Shown: piece after piece, positions 51,832 to 59,599 of the stretch
Numbering within the stretch: the first letter of the stretch is position 1
Layout: each line of letters opens with the position of its first letter
Source of the DNA: QHXW01 sp035280425
Lineage (GTDB): Bacteria; Acidobacteriota; Terriglobia; Bryobacterales; Bryobacteraceae
NCBI GenBank assembly: GCA_035280425.1
Contig: DATEFW010000044.1
Location: 216,957 to 280,956, forward strand
Direction: 5' to 3'
DNA: 64,000 nucleotides
Notes under the pieces: generated by a model
The model's input: only the letters and a program-made list of their open reading frames with translations
The model's database searches: none
What the model was told of the DNA's origin: nothing
Position numbers and translations under genes: made by a program

Positions 51832-52830
51832 GTGGCAACGTGGTTTGAGCAACTTACTGGATTCGCTGAAGCGTCTCGCGCATACGTTCATAGCAACATT
51901 TCGCATGAGGATGGAGTTCTCGTCTTTCGGCCGAACAAAAAGTCGATGGTTTGTGGCCGATTGGAAACACCTTCAGTTGAGGAGCTGAGAATACGTGCCC
52001 TGGAACAATCAGGAAGCCGGCGGGGCGTATTGAGCGTACGAGAAGTGGTGGGGGACGTTCGACAGTTACATCTTGAAGAGTCCGCAGCCGGATCCTTGTT
52101 TCAAGTAGCTTCCCAATTCAATTTGCTCGAAATGGCGTCCCCGTCTGCAACTCCGGAGATGGGCATCGGCATTTACGAGAACGATCACACACAAGGACCC
52201 GCCTGTGCGATCGCCGCGGGTGCGGGAAGCATTTACCGAAACTATTTTGCGATCGTCAACGGCCGAATCGGACAGACCGCTGAGAATCAAATTGACTGCC
52301 TGGCTGACCTTGGCGCCGCGCTTGGCAATGACGCCGGTCGCCTCTGGAAGATGAGAAACGGGTACGCTCTCGCTACCGAATCCGGATTGGCCGAGATTTC
52401 ACAGCGGCTAGAGGCGTCGAGTGATGCGCAACTGGAGGAATTGAGGGGCCGTTTGCGAATCGGTATTCAATGGAACACCCAGGTGACGCTCGCGGGATGT
52501 AGCCATCTGGTCTCGCAAGCATATTGTTCGGCCCTGCCCGTTGCCTACAGCCGCCTTGCTCCATCTCTTTGGGAACGTTTCGCGCGACTCATATTGGAAG
52601 CTCTATACGAAGCAACGCTCTACGCCGGCGTTTTGAACGCTCAAGCTTCTGGCGTGGGAACCGTCTACTTGACTACAGTAGGAGGCGGTGCGTTTGGGAA
52701 TCCTCTCGAGTGGATTCTCGCCGCTGTCGAGCGTGCGTTGAATCTTCACCGAAAGACCGCTCTCGACGTCGCCATAGTGAGCTTTCGAGTACCGAATCCA
52801 GCCATTGGCCGTCTCATAACCAAATTTTGA
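51832..52830 (+). CDS. macrodomain-like protein of unknown function
   Basis: A 332-residue soluble protein with GTG start. From about residue 70 it carries VVGDVRQLHLEESAAGSLFQ-VASQFN, then HTQGPACAIAAGAGSIYRNY, and late in the chain TVYLTTVGGGAFGNPLEWIL. The order GD-x, a strand with a polar Asn, a GPA-type loop and a final GGGAFG loop resembles macrodomains that bind ADP-ribose; this match is inference from motif pattern only. The family seems widespread but not characterised to my knowledge. The segment lies between a truncated and an intact copy of a regulator gene and is less GC-rich than the surroundings, so it was probably acquired. Confidence 0.75.
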   Translation: MATWFEQLTGFAEASRAYVHSNISHEDGVLVFRPNKKSMVCGRLETPSVEELRIRALEQSGSRRGVLSVREVVGDVRQLHLEESAAGSLFQVASQFNLLEMASPSATPEMGIGIYENDHTQGPACAIAAGAGSIYRNYFAIVNGRIGQTAENQIDCLADLGAALGNDAGRLWKMRNGYALATESGLAEISQRLEASSDAQLEELRGRLRIGIQWNTQVTLAGCSHLVSQAYCSALPVAYSRLAPSLWERFARLILEALYEATLYAGVLNAQASGVGTVYLTTVGGGAFGNPLEWILAAVERALNLHRKTALDVAIVSFRVPNPAIGRLITKF

Positions 52831-52972
52831 TACGGTTTCGCGTCGATTTGACGCTATAACCTCGGTTACGTGAGATCCGGCTCGCGAGTTGGAGAACCAA
52901 GCGCATGAAGTGTCTTGGTTTTCCGCGGTGCCGCAGGAACTGCTCAATCGCCATCGAGGTCAAAAGGACCCA

Positions 52973-53269
52973 TTACTCATCCTTGCCCACAATGTCGCGC
53001 AGGAAGTCGAGATAGTTTTCAAATGCGCGGCGACCGGATTTCGTCAGGCGCACACGCGTGCGCGGCTTCTTTCCTACGAAGTCCTTTTCGACTTCCAAAT
53101 AGCCGGCCTGTTCGAGCGTGACGATGTGCGCGCCGAGATTGCCGTCGGTCGTGGCCACGATCGTCTTCAGCCGCATGAATTCGAGCTGTTCGCGGGGAGG
53201 CAGGGCCTTCAAGGCAGCCATGATTTTCAGACGCGCGGGCTGATGGATGATCGGGTCAGGCTGGTCCAT
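52973..53269 (-). CDS. winged-helix transcriptional regulator
   Basis: A 98-residue regulator of the small winged-helix (HTH_34/MarR-like) type: PARLKIMAALKALPPREQLE, helix-turn-helix around KTIVATTDGNLGAHIVTLEQAG, and the wing YLEVEKDFVGKKPRTRVRLT. In acidobacteria such regulators sit with a membrane protein and repress their own operon. Here the membrane-protein gene precedes it with a 3-base gap, and a multi-half-site palindrome lies upstream at 53838-53859. Its 3' half is duplicated at 51548-51710. Confidence 0.88.
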   Translation of the reverse strand: MDQPDPIIHQPARLKIMAALKALPPREQLEFMRLKTIVATTDGNLGAHIVTLEQAGYLEVEKDFVGKKPRTRVRLTKSGRRAFENYLDFLRDIVGKDE

Positions 53270-53272
53270 CGT

Positions 53273-53812
53273 TCAAACCGTCCTCAGCCAGGAGCCTCCT
53301 AAGATCAAAGTGCCGCCGCCCACCGCGGCCATCCACAGGAGAAAATACTGCGGCAGCCAAAGGAATCCGCCGACCGTCAATGCCCCGAGCACGAAGCCAA
53401 GCACGGTGATGCGCGCGGCGCGCATCGAGACCCCGAAGAGCACGTACAGCAGCGCAACGACAAGCGGAAACAATGCGGAGCCCTGTGCCGCCGATCTAGG
53501 TGGAAGAATCGTGTAAACAGCGAAAATAAAAAGGAAAATCGCCAGGCATTCCACGCCATACTTCCAGCCGCGGGAGCTCCGGGAACGCTTATCGATCCAG
53601 ATGCTGGCGAGGATACCGGCAGGGACGAGCGCCAGCCAGACCTGCCAGGCTGCGGGGAGGAGGTAAGAAACCGTGAAGCCGACGATCCAGATCGCGCCCC
53701 ACAGGAAGAGATAGGGCGAGAATTTCTGGTACCGGTAAGCGGTGGCGCTGCGCTGGCCGGCATTTGCGACATGCTCCAGGGCGTCGGCTGCTTCTTTTTG
53801 GGGGACGGTCAT
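53273..53812 (-). CDS. membrane protein co-transcribed with regulator
   Basis: A 179-residue protein with five or six hydrophobic segments after a cytoplasmic N-terminus: YLFLWGAIWIVGFTVSYLL, VWLALVPAGILASIWI, LAIFLFIFAVYTIL, ALFPLVVALLYVLFG and a C-terminal pair. No enzymatic motif. It has an AAGGAGG site before its ATG. It forms a two-gene unit with the winged-helix regulator, so it may sense a membrane-active compound or act as its target. No family is recognised. Confidence 0.75.
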   Translation of the reverse strand: MTVPQKEAADALEHVANAGQRSATAYRYQKFSPYLFLWGAIWIVGFTVSYLLPAAWQVWLALVPAGILASIWIDKRSRSSRGWKYGVECLAIFLFIFAVYTILPPRSAAQGSALFPLVVALLYVLFGVSMRAARITVLGFVLGALTVGGFLWLPQYFLLWMAAVGGGTLILGGSWLRTV

Positions 53813-53837
53813 GGGGGCCTCCTTAACAGGTCTTTAC

Positions 53838-53859
53838 CAGAGTACTCTGTAACGCAGAG
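53838..53859. promoter_or_regulatory. operator with three alternating half-sites
   Basis: The sequence CAGAGTACTCTGTAACGCAGAG (22 bases; written here as half-sites CAGAG, CTCTG, CAGAG) contains a perfect 12-bp palindrome (53838-53849) and an overlapping inverted repeat CTCTG-5-CAGAG. It lies 26-47 bases before the start of the membrane-protein/regulator operon, the right place for autorepression by the winged-helix protein. Confidence 0.6.
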
Positions 53860-53892
53860 CAATGTCGTGCTTTTCCGGCCCCGCGGCGTACG

Positions 53893-53918
53893 GGCGGCTA
53901 CACACACAGGATGGGTCA
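53893..53918 (+). repeat. 26-bp interspersed repeat, copy 2
   Basis: Near-identical (23 of 26) to 51521-51546 and in the same orientation. The two copies lie just outside the duplicated regulator region. Confidence 0.55.
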
Positions 53919-54003
53919 ATAAAGGCGAGGTATTACGCCGCTTTGCGATCTACCGGTCCAGATCCCGCCGGGCACATGCAGCCAACATCGCCGACAGGGC
54001 AGG

Positions 54004-54009
54004 CATAAT
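54004..54009 (+). promoter_or_regulatory. -10 box (CATAAT), leaderless arrangement
   Basis: CATAAT with 6 bases to the ATG at 54016. The interval contains GGAG but too close to serve as a ribosome-binding site. Confidence 0.4.
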
Positions 54010-54015
54010 GGAGTG

Positions 54016-55713
54016 ATGGAAAAAATGTTGCTCCTTGCGGGAGTCATGCTGCTGGCCGCAGTTCTTTTGCCGGGAGCGGAGACGGTGCGCACGCCGGGGG
54101 TGGCGGAGCTGAAGCGCATGATCGCGCGATTTGCGCCGACGGAAATTAAAGTGGACACGTCGGAGCTTTCGGCGGGCGACCGAAAGGCGCTCGAAAAACT
54201 GATCGAGGCCGGGCGAGTCATCAACGACATTTTTCTCACGCAGCTCTGGAGCGGCAGCCACGACCTGCTGAAGCAACTCGAAGCGGACAAAACGCCGCTC
54301 GGTCAGGAGCGGCTGCACTATTTTTGGATCAACAAAGGGCCCTGGTCGGATCTGGATGGGCATACGGCGTTTTTGCCCGGAGTGCCCGCCAAGAAACCAG
54401 CGGGCGCCAATTTTTATCCGCCTGACATGACGCGCGAGGAATGCGAAGCGTGGATAAAGAAACTGCCGGAGGCAGAGCGTCGGGAGGCGGAGGGATTTTT
54501 CACGGTGATCTTGCGGGATGGCTCGAAGCATCTCAAGATCGAGCCTTACAGCCAGGCTTATGCGGGGGATTTAGCCAAAGCGGCGCGGCTGCTGCGCGAG
54601 GCGGCGGGCTCGTCGGATGACGAGAGCCTAAAAAAATTCCTGACGCTTCGCGCGCTGGCGTTTCATTCGAACGATTATTATGCGAGCGACGTGGCCTGGA
54701 TGGATCTGGATGCGCCGCTCGATATCACGATCGGCCCGTACGAAACCTATAACGATGAGATCTTCGGCTACAAGGCGGCGTTTGAAGCGTATATCAATCT
54801 GCGCGATGAAAAGGAGACTGCCAAGCTTAAGTTTTTTGCCGGTCACATGCAGGAGATCGAAAACAACCTTCCGATCGATGCGCAATACCGGAACCCGAAG
54901 ATCGGGGCGGCGTCGCCAATTCGCGTGGTGAACGAAATTTTTTCAGCGGGCGACGGCAATCACGGAGTGCAGACCGCGGCTTACAACCTGCCGAACGATG
55001 AACGCGTGGTGGAGCAGAAAGGCTCGAAGCGCGTGATGCTGAAGAACATCCAGGAGGCGAAGTTCAAGAGCACGCTCGTCCCGATTTCCAAGCACATGCT
55101 GCCGGCGGGGGCGCAGGCGGACCTCAGCTTCGATTCGTTTTTTACGCATATTCTGGCGCACGAGATGACGCACGGAATCGGGCCGCACCGGATCCGCGTG
55201 GCGGGGCGCGACACGACGCCGCGGCAGGAATTGAAAGAGCTTTACAGCGCGATCGAAGAAGCCAAAGCCGACGTGACGGGCCTTTACATGCTGCAATATC
55301 TTTTCGACCACGGGATGTTACCCGGAGGCGAGCAGGACGAGCGGCGGCTCTATACGACATTTCTGGCGTCGTCCTTTCGCACGCTGCGATTCGGTTTAAA
55401 AGAAGCGCACGGGAAGGGAATGGCGGTGCAGTTCAATTATCTGGCGGATAAAGGCGCGTTTTTAGCGAACCGGGACGGAACTTACCAGGTGGATTTCGCG
55501 AAGATGAAGACCGCGGTGCGGGATCTGGATCACGAACTGCTGACGCTCGAAGCAACAGGGGATTATACGGGCGCCAAGAAGATGCTGGACGAACTGGGAG
55601 TGCTCAGGCCACAGCTTACCGCCGCACTGGGCAGGCTGAAGGACATCCCTACCGACATCGAACCGATTTTTGTCACGGCGGACGCCATCGCGCCTCCCGC
55701 CGCCAGGCATTAA
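54016..55713 (+). CDS. M49-like (dipeptidyl-peptidase III family) metallopeptidase, exported
   Basis: A 565-residue protein with signal peptide (LLLAGVMLLAAVLLPGAE). Zinc-binding features are HEMTH (H382) and EEAKAD about 30 residues later, the pattern of the M49 family, in which the usual first motif is HELLGH; the shorter HExxH form marks the bacterial 'Zn-dependent hydrolase' branch. Other family-like stretches are YETYNDEIFGYKAAFEAYIN and NLPNDERVVEQKGSKRVMLKN. Export to the periplasm is likely. It is a single gene; its 3' end overlaps the next, opposite gene by 4 bases. Confidence 0.87.
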   Translation: MEKMLLLAGVMLLAAVLLPGAETVRTPGVAELKRMIARFAPTEIKVDTSELSAGDRKALEKLIEAGRVINDIFLTQLWSGSHDLLKQLEADKTPLGQERLHYFWINKGPWSDLDGHTAFLPGVPAKKPAGANFYPPDMTREECEAWIKKLPEAERREAEGFFTVILRDGSKHLKIEPYSQAYAGDLAKAARLLREAAGSSDDESLKKFLTLRALAFHSNDYYASDVAWMDLDAPLDITIGPYETYNDEIFGYKAAFEAYINLRDEKETAKLKFFAGHMQEIENNLPIDAQYRNPKIGAASPIRVVNEIFSAGDGNHGVQTAAYNLPNDERVVEQKGSKRVMLKNIQEAKFKSTLVPISKHMLPAGAQADLSFDSFFTHILAHEMTHGIGPHRIRVAGRDTTPRQELKELYSAIEEAKADVTGLYMLQYLFDHGMLPGGEQDERRLYTTFLASSFRTLRFGLKEAHGKGMAVQFNYLADKGAFLANRDGTYQVDFAKMKTAVRDLDHELLTLEATGDYTGAKKMLDELGVLRPQLTAALGRLKDIPTDIEPIFVTADAIAPPAARH

Positions 55714-55988
55714 CGGCCGCTAGCCGCTGCTGCCGCTCTTGTTGCCGGGTCGAATTGAATGAGTTTCGCTTCGAGATCCGCCAGCGCTTTGCGCAGAATA
55801 ACCTGATACCGGGGGTTGGTGCTTGTTTCGAGCTCTCGTTTGACACGCGTGCGCGATAGTTCCAGGTTTTCCCTGGCGCGCAACATTTCCACCTGTTTGG
55901 GGCTCAGTTCGGGGTGCTTAGAGTTATTCTTTGCGGCGGCGGACTCGATCTGGGCTTCGACCGATTTACTTTCCCAGCCTCTCGCCAT
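55710..55988 (-). CDS. conserved hypothetical protein of acidobacteria
   Basis: A 92-residue, mostly helical and charged protein starting MARGWESKSVEAQIESA, a phrase I associate with small conserved acidobacterial proteins. Residues 30-75 (LSPKQVEMLRARENLELSR and following) probably form an antiparallel coiled coil. No metal or catalytic motif. The TACAAT at 55995-56000 lies exactly 6 bases before the ATG. Confidence 0.75.
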   Translation of the reverse strand: MARGWESKSVEAQIESAAAKNNSKHPELSPKQVEMLRARENLELSRTRVKRELETSTNPRYQVILRKALADLEAKLIQFDPATRAAAAASGR

Positions 55989-55994
55989 ACATCC

Positions 55995-56000
55995 ATTGTA
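55995..56000 (-). promoter_or_regulatory. -10 box (TACAAT), leaderless arrangement
   Basis: TACAAT on the minus strand with 6 bases to the ATG at 55988. Confidence 0.45.
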
Positions 56001-56126
56001 GGGCAGATGGGGAGAAATGCCAAAAGATAGTGATTCGCGGAGACTTCTGATGGAGTTGGTTGAGCCAGTCCCGCGCGATGGCGGCCCCGAAAAGCCAATG
56101 CACTACGAAAATCCGATTGCACGGGA

Positions 56127-56373
56127 CTATTTATCGGACCATAGTGCCAGCTCGTTTCCGTTAGGGTCAGTGAAGTGGAAACGGCGGCCGCCGGGAAACG
56201 AGAAGATAGGCTTGACGATCTTGCCACCGGCGGAGCGCACTTTCTGCTCGCTTGCCTCCAGGTTGTCGCTGTAGAGTACGGCGAGCGGGGCGCGCGTGTG
56301 ATTGGGGTCAGTGGAGATTCCACCGGCTTCGCGTTCGGCTCCGAGGTAGGCGAATCCGGCATAGCCGGGGCCG
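56127..56373 (-). pseudogene. truncated VOC gene (second half only)
   Basis: The frame encodes the end of a VOC protein: GPGYAGFAYLGAEREAGGIS, APLAVLYSDNLEASEQKVRS, and GRRFHFTDPNGNELALWSDK. The first half of the fold is absent; upstream in this frame lies only the antiphase of the riboflavin-kinase gene. The junction falls exactly at the end of that gene, so a deletion probably joined the two. It has no start of its own. Confidence 0.75.
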
Positions 56374-56748
56374 TTAGGGCAGCTCGACTTCGACCCAGTC
56401 TCCGTCTTCGAGCTGGTAGGCGTCGCGCAGGCGCACGTCGCAGGCAATCTCGATGATATTTCTCGGATGGTGTCGGGCGCCGTTTTCGTTCGGATCGGTG
56501 CGCAAGAGAAACGCCTGGCGATTGAAGATGCGACAAGGAACGATGCTGACCGACACGGTGCCGCCGTATTCATGAGCCTCGAGCCGGATTACATTCGAGG
56601 GAAGCGAATATTCCGACGGCAGCGCGAGATTGAGCGTGCCGGGATAGAGTTGGACGCCGGTTTTCTGCTTGTAGAAACTGTTCAGGCGCTCGATCCATTG
56701 GCCGAAATTGCCGAGACCGCTGACGACCTGACCTCGCAGGCGGCGCAT
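56374..56748 (-). CDS. CTP-dependent riboflavin kinase-like protein (archaeal RibK/DUF120)
   Basis: A 124-residue cradle-loop barrel protein. Hallmarks of the DUF120 family are LRGQVVSGLGNFGQWIERL, FYKQKTGVQLYPGTLNLALP and HPRNIIEIACDVRLRDAYQL, with DGDWVEVEL at the end. The archaeal member uses CTP to phosphorylate riboflavin to FMN. It is rare in bacteria, which normally use RibF. Full length, with a complete first and last motif, so probably active. It is followed without gap by a VOC fragment. Confidence 0.83.
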   Translation of the reverse strand: MRRLRGQVVSGLGNFGQWIERLNSFYKQKTGVQLYPGTLNLALPSEYSLPSNVIRLEAHEYGGTVSVSIVPCRIFNRQAFLLRTDPNENGARHHPRNIIEIACDVRLRDAYQLEDGDWVEVELP

Positions 56749-56881
56749 ATTTGCTAAGGAATACCAAAAAGGGCGGGGTTGCGGGAAGGTGGGTGAACCG
56801 TTTTGTGCGGGTGCAGCGCCGATGGGCCGCTCCGGTTATATACTGGTCAACTAAACTCAGCCGGGGTGCGGAGGGGCGCCG

Positions 56882-57589
56882 ATGGCGGACGAACAGAAAT
56901 CTCTCGGGCGGCGGGGGTTTTTACAGCGAGCCGCGGTAGCGGTCGTTCCAACTTCTATGCAAGGGCAAGAACACGAACATGGTCACCAACACCAGGCGGT
57001 GCCGTCGGATGCGGCGCTGAGGACGAAGGCGCTCGAATCACTGCTGGTGGAAAAAGGGCTGGTGGATCCGGCGGCGCTGGATGCGCTGGTGGATGCGTAC
57101 GAGCACAAGATCGGTCCGCGCAACGGGGCGCGTGTGGTGGCGCGGGCGTGGAGCGATCCGGCGTACAGGAAGCGGCTGCTGGAAGACGGCGGCGAGGCGA
57201 TTGCGGAATTCGGGTTTACGCGAGCGCAGGGCGAACACATCGTAGTGCTGGAAAACAGTGCGAAAGTGCACAACATGGTGGTGTGCACGCTGTGCTCGTG
57301 CTATCCGTGGCCGGTGCTGGGGCTGCCGCCGGTGTGGTACAAGTCGGCGGCGTATCGTTCGCGTGCGGTGATCGATCCGCGGGGCGTGCTGCGGGAATTC
57401 GGGCTGGAGCTGGCGGAAGACGTCGAGGTGCGGGTTTGGGACAGCACTGCGGAGGTCCGGTATCTGGTGCTGCCGGAGAGGCCGGCGGGAACGGAGAAGA
57501 TGACGGAAGAGGAACTGGCAGCGCTGGTCACGCGGGACGCGATGATCGGAACGGCCAAGGTTGCGGCGCCCAAGGGAGCGAAGGCGTGA
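56882..57589 (+). CDS. nitrile hydratase alpha subunit, cobalt type, with Tat-like N-terminus
   Basis: A 235-residue subunit that hydrates nitriles to amides. The metal claw is VCTLCSC (C135, C138, C140); Thr after the first Cys marks the cobalt type, and two of the Cys are oxidised in known enzymes. The domain starts near residue 45 (LRTKALESLLVEKGLVDP). The first 40 residues are unusual: LGRRGFLQRAAVAVVP resembles a twin-arginine signal with a short hydrophobic core, followed by a His-rich EHEHGHQHQ that could bind metal. GGAGGGG precedes the ATG. It overlaps the beta gene by 4 bases. Confidence 0.92.
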   Translation: MADEQKSLGRRGFLQRAAVAVVPTSMQGQEHEHGHQHQAVPSDAALRTKALESLLVEKGLVDPAALDALVDAYEHKIGPRNGARVVARAWSDPAYRKRLLEDGGEAIAEFGFTRAQGEHIVVLENSAKVHNMVVCTLCSCYPWPVLGLPPVWYKSAAYRSRAVIDPRGVLREFGLELAEDVEVRVWDSTAEVRYLVLPERPAGTEKMTEEELAALVTRDAMIGTAKVAAPKGAKA

Positions 57590-58248
57590 ACGGAATCCAC
57601 GATATGGGCGGGATGCACGGCATGGGGCCAATCCGGCGTGAAGAAAACGAGCCGGTGTTTCATCAAACATGGGAAGGGCGCGTGTACGCGATGACGCGGG
57701 CGCTGGGCGCGTGGGGCAAGTGGAACATCGATGCGAGTCGGCACGCGATCGAGCGGATTCCGCCGGCGGATTATTTGCGGATGAGCTATTACGAGCGGTG
57801 GCTCGAGCGGAATATCACGCTGCTCGAAGAGCGCGGCATGGTGACGCACGAGGAGATCGGGAACGGGAAAGCGGCAGCGGGATCCGAGAAGCTCGATCCA
57901 CCGTTGAGGGCCGCTGCTGTGGCGGCGATGGCGCCTAATCGTGACGGTTACACGAGGCCGCAGTCGAAAACGCCGGCGCGATTCAAGGTTGGGGAGCGGG
58001 TGCGGGCGCGGAAGATGAATCCGGCGGGCCATACGCGGCTGCCGCGCTACGCAAGGGGAAGAGAAGGCGTGATCGCACGGCACTACGGGATCTTCGTTTT
58101 TCCGGATACGAACGCGCATTTTCAGGGCGAGCAGCCGCAGCATTTGTACTCGGTGCGTTTTGCGATGCGCGAGTTGTGGGGAGACAGCGCTTCGGCACGG
58201 GATTCGGTTTATATCGATATGTGGGACAGCTACCTTGAGCGCGCCTGA
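57586..58248 (+). CDS. nitrile hydratase beta subunit
   Basis: A 220-residue partner of the alpha subunit. It opens with the typical NGIHDMGGMHGMGP and includes WEGRVYAMTRALGAW, YYERWLERNITLLEERG, then FKVGERVRARKMNPAGHTRLPRY and a terminal SH3-like domain with YSVRFAMRELWG. The GTG start is supported by the GTGA overlap with the alpha stop and by homology at the second residue. A frame open further upstream, antiphase to alpha, is not real. No signal peptide, so if exported it must travel with alpha. Confidence 0.93.
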   Translation: MNGIHDMGGMHGMGPIRREENEPVFHQTWEGRVYAMTRALGAWGKWNIDASRHAIERIPPADYLRMSYYERWLERNITLLEERGMVTHEEIGNGKAAAGSEKLDPPLRAAAVAAMAPNRDGYTRPQSKTPARFKVGERVRARKMNPAGHTRLPRYARGREGVIARHYGIFVFPDTNAHFQGEQPQHLYSVRFAMRELWGDSASARDSVYIDMWDSYLERA

Positions 58249-58633
58249 TTTAACGAGCGATCTGGAGCGGGCGGATGCGATCCCGTCATTGCCGCGGGAT
58301 GAGGGCGGACCGGTGTTTGCCGAGCCGTGGCAGGCGCAGGCGTTCGCGCTGGCGGTGCGGCTTTCATCGCAAGGCCACTTTACTTGGAAAGAATGGGCGT
58401 CGGCGCTGGCGGAGGAACTGAAAGCCGCGGCAGACCGCGGCGAGCCGGATGACGGCACGCATTATTACGAACACTGGCTGGCGGCGCTGGAGCGGCTGGT
58501 GGCGGCCAAAGGCTTGACGAACTGGGCGGCGCTGGCGGAGCGGAAAGAAGCGTGGGCGGATGCATACCGGCACACGCCGCACGGGAAGCCGGTAGTGTTG
58601 CGCAAGGATGTTTTGGCGGAAGGCGCAAAGTAA
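58235..58633 (+). CDS. nitrile hydratase accessory/activator protein
   Basis: A 132-residue protein like the small activators (P14K/NhlE class), which resemble the N-terminal part of the beta subunit and deliver cobalt to alpha by subunit exchange. Motifs: VFAEPWQAQAFALAVRLSSQ, FTWKEWASALAEELKAA, then YYEHWLAALERLV. The TTG at 58235 overlaps the beta gene by 14 bases; an ATG-type start with better family support is not present. Third gene of the operon. Confidence 0.85.
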   Translation: MSAPDLTSDLERADAIPSLPRDEGGPVFAEPWQAQAFALAVRLSSQGHFTWKEWASALAEELKAAADRGEPDDGTHYYEHWLAALERLVAAKGLTNWAALAERKEAWADAYRHTPHGKPVVLRKDVLAEGAK

Positions 58634-58666
58634 ATCCCAGTTGCTGGAATTGATTACGGAGGGGAT

Positions 58667-58852
58667 ATGCAGAAAATTCAGGCGTTGACGCACGCAGGAG
58701 TGCGGACGTGGGCGATCGCCGGGCGGTTGCCGGCTCTGGCGGTGGTGTTATGTGGAATCGTTGTTGTTTACCTCGTCGGTCTTTCGAGTTTGCCGCAGGC
58801 GCATAACGCGACGCACGACACGCGGCACGCCAGCGGATTTCCCTGCCATTGA
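58667..58852 (+). CDS. cbtB: CbtB-like cobalt transporter subunit
   Basis: A 61-residue membrane protein with one hydrophobic helix (PALAVVLCGIVVVYLVGL) and the His-rich tail HNATHDTRHASGFPCH that defines CbtB of predicted cobalt importers. GGAGGGG stands before the ATG. It lies 33 bases after the nitrile hydratase accessory gene and 6 bases before cbtA, so all five genes read as one operon. Confidence 0.88.
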   Translation: MQKIQALTHAGVRTWAIAGRLPALAVVLCGIVVVYLVGLSSLPQAHNATHDTRHASGFPCH

Positions 58853-58858
58853 TTCGCT

Positions 58859-59542
58859 GTGGTTGTCTTTCGCAAATTGATCCTGATCGCCCTGGCGTCG
58901 GGTGTGCTGTCGGGTCTCGTCTGGTTCGGGTTGCAGTACGTCACGGTAATTCCGCTGATCGAGGCTGCCGAACGATATGAGGCGGCGCGGGGCGATGCTC
59001 ATCAGCATGCCGAGGCGGCAGAGACTGGCAGAGGCTGGAAGCGAAATTCTCTCACTGGCGTGGCCACGGTACTGATCAGTATCGGCTTTGCGTCGGTGCT
59101 GGTCGGGCTGGCATTCCTAGGAGAGTGGCGTCTGGATACCAGGCGCGGGGCATTATTGGGATTGGCTGCGTTCGCGTGCGTGGGACTGGCCCCGGCGCTG
59201 GGTTTGCCTCCGGAGCCGCCGGGTGTCGCCGCGGCAGAACTGGGCGCTCGTCAAATCTGGTGGGTGGCAGCGGTGCTTGCGACGGCGGCCGGTTTGTATC
59301 TGATTTGCGGGCGATCGCGATCCTGGCTGCTGCGACTGGGAGGAGTTGTATGTCTGGTGGTGCCGCACGCCGTGGGCGCGCCGGTAGCAACGGGAGAGAC
59401 GATCGTCCCGGCCTCACTGGTGCATGAGTTTGTCGCTGCCTCGCTCGCTACGAGCGGACTCCACTGGTTGATGCTCGGAGCGGTGGCAGGGTTTCTCTAC
59501 AATCGCTGTCAGACGGCAGGCGGCGAGCCGCAGAGCCGCTAA
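58859..59542 (+). CDS. cbtA: CbtA-like cobalt transporter
   Basis: A 227-residue membrane protein with five or six helices, opening FRKLILIALASGVLSGLVWF and continuing with QYVTVIPLIEAAERYEAARG (the polar EAE loop of CbtA), HQHAEAA, then a region with LGLPPEPPGVAAAELGARQIWW, where CbtA proteins carry conserved Pro and Trp. CbtAB is predicted to import cobalt, usually controlled by a B12 riboswitch; I see none here. Its place behind a cobalt-type nitrile hydratase supports cobalt supply to that enzyme. GTG start. Confidence 0.88.
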   Translation: MVVFRKLILIALASGVLSGLVWFGLQYVTVIPLIEAAERYEAARGDAHQHAEAAETGRGWKRNSLTGVATVLISIGFASVLVGLAFLGEWRLDTRRGALLGLAAFACVGLAPALGLPPEPPGVAAAELGARQIWWVAAVLATAAGLYLICGRSRSWLLRLGGVVCLVVPHAVGAPVATGETIVPASLVHEFVAASLATSGLHWLMLGAVAGFLYNRCQTAGGEPQSR

Positions 59543-59599
59543 GATTCTATCGCGTCTATTTCAGAAGGCCCCTTCTGCGGCCGATGAAAATGACGGAAA

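Noticed and set aside
56803..57585. In-frame upstream extension of the nitrile hydratase beta gene
   Set aside because: This part is the antiphase of the alpha gene, Gly/Ala/Arg-rich; beta homology begins at the GTG at 57586.
58600..58667. Cobalamin riboswitch before cbtB
   Set aside because: CbtAB genes often have one, but the 33-base gap is too short and no B12-box sequence is seen.
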